Assembly: GCA_014378995.1 (NCBI GenBank)
Contig: JACMMP010000166.1
Location: forward strand, 1 to 51,704
Direction: 5' to 3'
DNA from: Hyphomonadaceae bacterium
GTDB lineage: Bacteria; Pseudomonadota; Alphaproteobacteria; Caulobacterales; Aquidulcibacteraceae
DNA: 51,704 nt
Positions within the stretch are counted from its first letter, which is position 1, and each line of letters begins with the position of its first letter. Shown here piece after piece: positions 50,757-51,704 of the stretch. Under the pieces are notes generated by a model that made no database searches, was not told the DNA's origin, and was given only the letters and a program-made list of their open reading frames with translations. The translations under genes were made by a program, and so were the position numbers.

Positions 50757-51326
50757 TTACATGCCCGGGCCGCGAGAGCCGCTGCGGACCCCGCGCCACC
50801 AGGTCTTGATCTGGCTCCAAGTGGTCCCCTTGCCAGGCTCCGCCTCGGCCAGAAAGACCATATCGACCGCCAACAGGATCGCGCCCACGGTGATGGCGGC
50901 GTCGGCCACGTTGAACACCCAGGGAAACCATAGCCCGTTGAAATCGAGAAAATCGGCCACCGCGCCGAAGCGGATGCGGTCGATCACGTTGCCCAGCGCC
51001 CCGCCAATGACGAGCCCCAGGGCGATCGCCGTCATTTTCCGCTCCGCGCCCTTCAGCCACCAGATAAAGACGCCTGAAATCACAAAGGAAAGCGCCACCA
51101 AGCCCCAGCGGGCGATGTCCTGATCCGCCCTCAAGAGGCCAAAGCTCACGCCCCGATTCCAGACCATTTGGAGGTCAAAGAACGGCGTGAGCTCAACAAA
51201 GCGGCAGCCATAATTGGCTTCAAGGCAGCCGGGCGGGCTGAACCGGCCCGGCCCAAGCACGATCCATTTGGTGATCTGGTCGGCGACCAGGACGATGGCG
51301 GACAGGGACAAGCCTAAGCGCAACAT
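50757..51326 (-). CDS. lspA: Lipoprotein signal peptidase
   Basis: A 189-residue inner-membrane aspartic protease that cleaves prolipoprotein signal peptides. Four helices; catalytic Asp in ALGNVIDRIRFGAVADF near 115-130 and in FNVADAAITVGAILL; VWNRGVSFGLL is the conserved N-side motif (the substrate Asn region). The C-terminus is longer than usual by about 20 residues (TTWSQIKTWWRGVRSGSRG). Likely the first gene of lspA, DUF3035, M16, M16. Confidence 0.96.
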   Translation of the reverse strand: MLRLGLSLSAIVLVADQITKWIVLGPGRFSPPGCLEANYGCRFVELTPFFDLQMVWNRGVSFGLLRADQDIARWGLVALSFVISGVFIWWLKGAERKMTAIALGLVIGGALGNVIDRIRFGAVADFLDFNGLWFPWVFNVADAAITVGAILLAVDMVFLAEAEPGKGTTWSQIKTWWRGVRSGSRGPGM

Positions 51327-51408
51327 GGTCGCGGGTTATGGCTGGGGCCGGGGACGCGAGCAAGGCGGCAGCTTCGTTTCCCCCTCGCCGTGGTCCAAGC
51401 TCGCCGCC

Positions 51409-51704
51409 ATGCGCATCATCGTCGCCTCACTGACAATCCTCTTCACCCTTGCCGCACCGGCAGGGGCGCAGACCGGTCCGCTTCACCAGGCGCTCGACGC
51501 CTACGCCCTCTACCAGAGCGATGTGTCCGCGCTGCTCGACGCCGACATCGCCAGTGAGGCTGCCCTGGAGAGCGCGCTTGAATTGGCGGCGCGTCATGAT
51601 CCGGCCCGAGTCTCGCGCGGATGGGTCGCGTATGGCGCGTTGGCCGCTGCGCAATCGCCAGCGTTCGTGCGCGGCGTCCGCAGCCGCGTGACGGCCGCCG
51701 GCCG
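51409..51704 (+). CDS. Exported protein of unknown function, N-terminal fragment
   Basis: About 98 residues are visible before the right edge. A signal peptide (RIIVASLTILFTLAAPAGAQ) is followed by a helical segment GPLHQALDAYALYQSDVSALLDADIASEAALESALELAARHDPARVSRGWVAYGALAAAQSPAFVRGVR, a pattern I associate with a conserved Caulobacterales exported family without known function. Divergent from lspA. Confidence 0.7.
   Translation, partial: MRIIVASLTILFTLAAPAGAQTGPLHQALDAYALYQSDVSALLDADIASEAALESALELAARHDPARVSRGWVAYGALAAAQSPAFVRGVRSRVTAAG

Noticed and set aside
1-51704. CRISPR array, insertion sequences, integrase or prophage genes
   Set aside because: No spacer-repeat pattern, transposase or integrase reading frame seen in the window.

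Overview
The window looks like about 52 kb of ordinary chromosome from an alphaproteobacterium, most likely Caulobacterales/Hyphomonadaceae-like. This is inferred from the very high GC content, an alpha-type RpoH, an HWE-family histidine kinase, a glutamine amide-independent set of housekeeping genes in alphaproteobacterial order (lspA, DUF3035 lipoprotein, two M16 peptidases; NifU-like scaffold, yidD and thrS near each other), and TonB-box-like EIVVTG sequence. I see no insertion sequence, prophage, CRISPR array or replication origin.

Left third (1-20.5 kb): the N-terminal part of a family 2 glycosyltransferase; thrS and yidD, with a palindromic repeat forming the YidD C-terminus; a run of small genes (membrane proteins, a MmcQ/YjbR protein, an Fe-S scaffold-like protein, an SseB-like exported protein, a frameshifted lipoprotein, a GFA protein); an HWE kinase with its single-domain response regulator; an RcnB-like protein; cysS and folE; a two-gene cassette of unknown small proteins; DUF817; a sarcosine-oxidase-like flavoenzyme; PhoD; an EEP-family hydrolase; an RluD-type pseudouridine synthase; and rpoH.

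Middle third (20.5-39 kb): an O-antigen ligase/polymerase-like protein, an AsmA protein, two Yip1 membrane proteins, purA, two tandem PagL-like lipid A deacylase paralogues, the serine pathway operon (serC, an AAC(6')-like GNAT, serA) behind a structured serC leader, PhzF, thiD, folP (separated from thiD by an inverted repeat), NUDIX, a glyoxalase-I-like protein, a duplicated-domain exported protein with a His/Asp tail, and mutL of the endonuclease type.

Right third (39-51.7 kb): a LOG-family protein, then the most unusual locus of the window: a short transcript-like leader ending in a perfect terminator, rtcB (RNA 3'-phosphate/2',3'-cyclic phosphate ligase), a palindromic repeat, tRNA-Asp(GTC), a twice-frameshifted small SEC-C zinc-motif gene, tRNA-Gln(TTG) and tRNA-Tyr(GTA). 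This couples an RNA repair ligase to a small accessory-looking tRNA set. It is followed by an NAD-dependent formate dehydrogenase, a TetR regulator with a palindromic operator divergent from a PF10118-type metal-dependent hydrolase, a translationally coupled pair of acyl-CoA dehydrogenases, the M16 pair (one catalytic, one lacking the zinc motif), a DUF3035 lipoprotein, lspA, and the start of an exported protein running off the end.

All functional names are from reading the sequence and family knowledge; no database search was possible.
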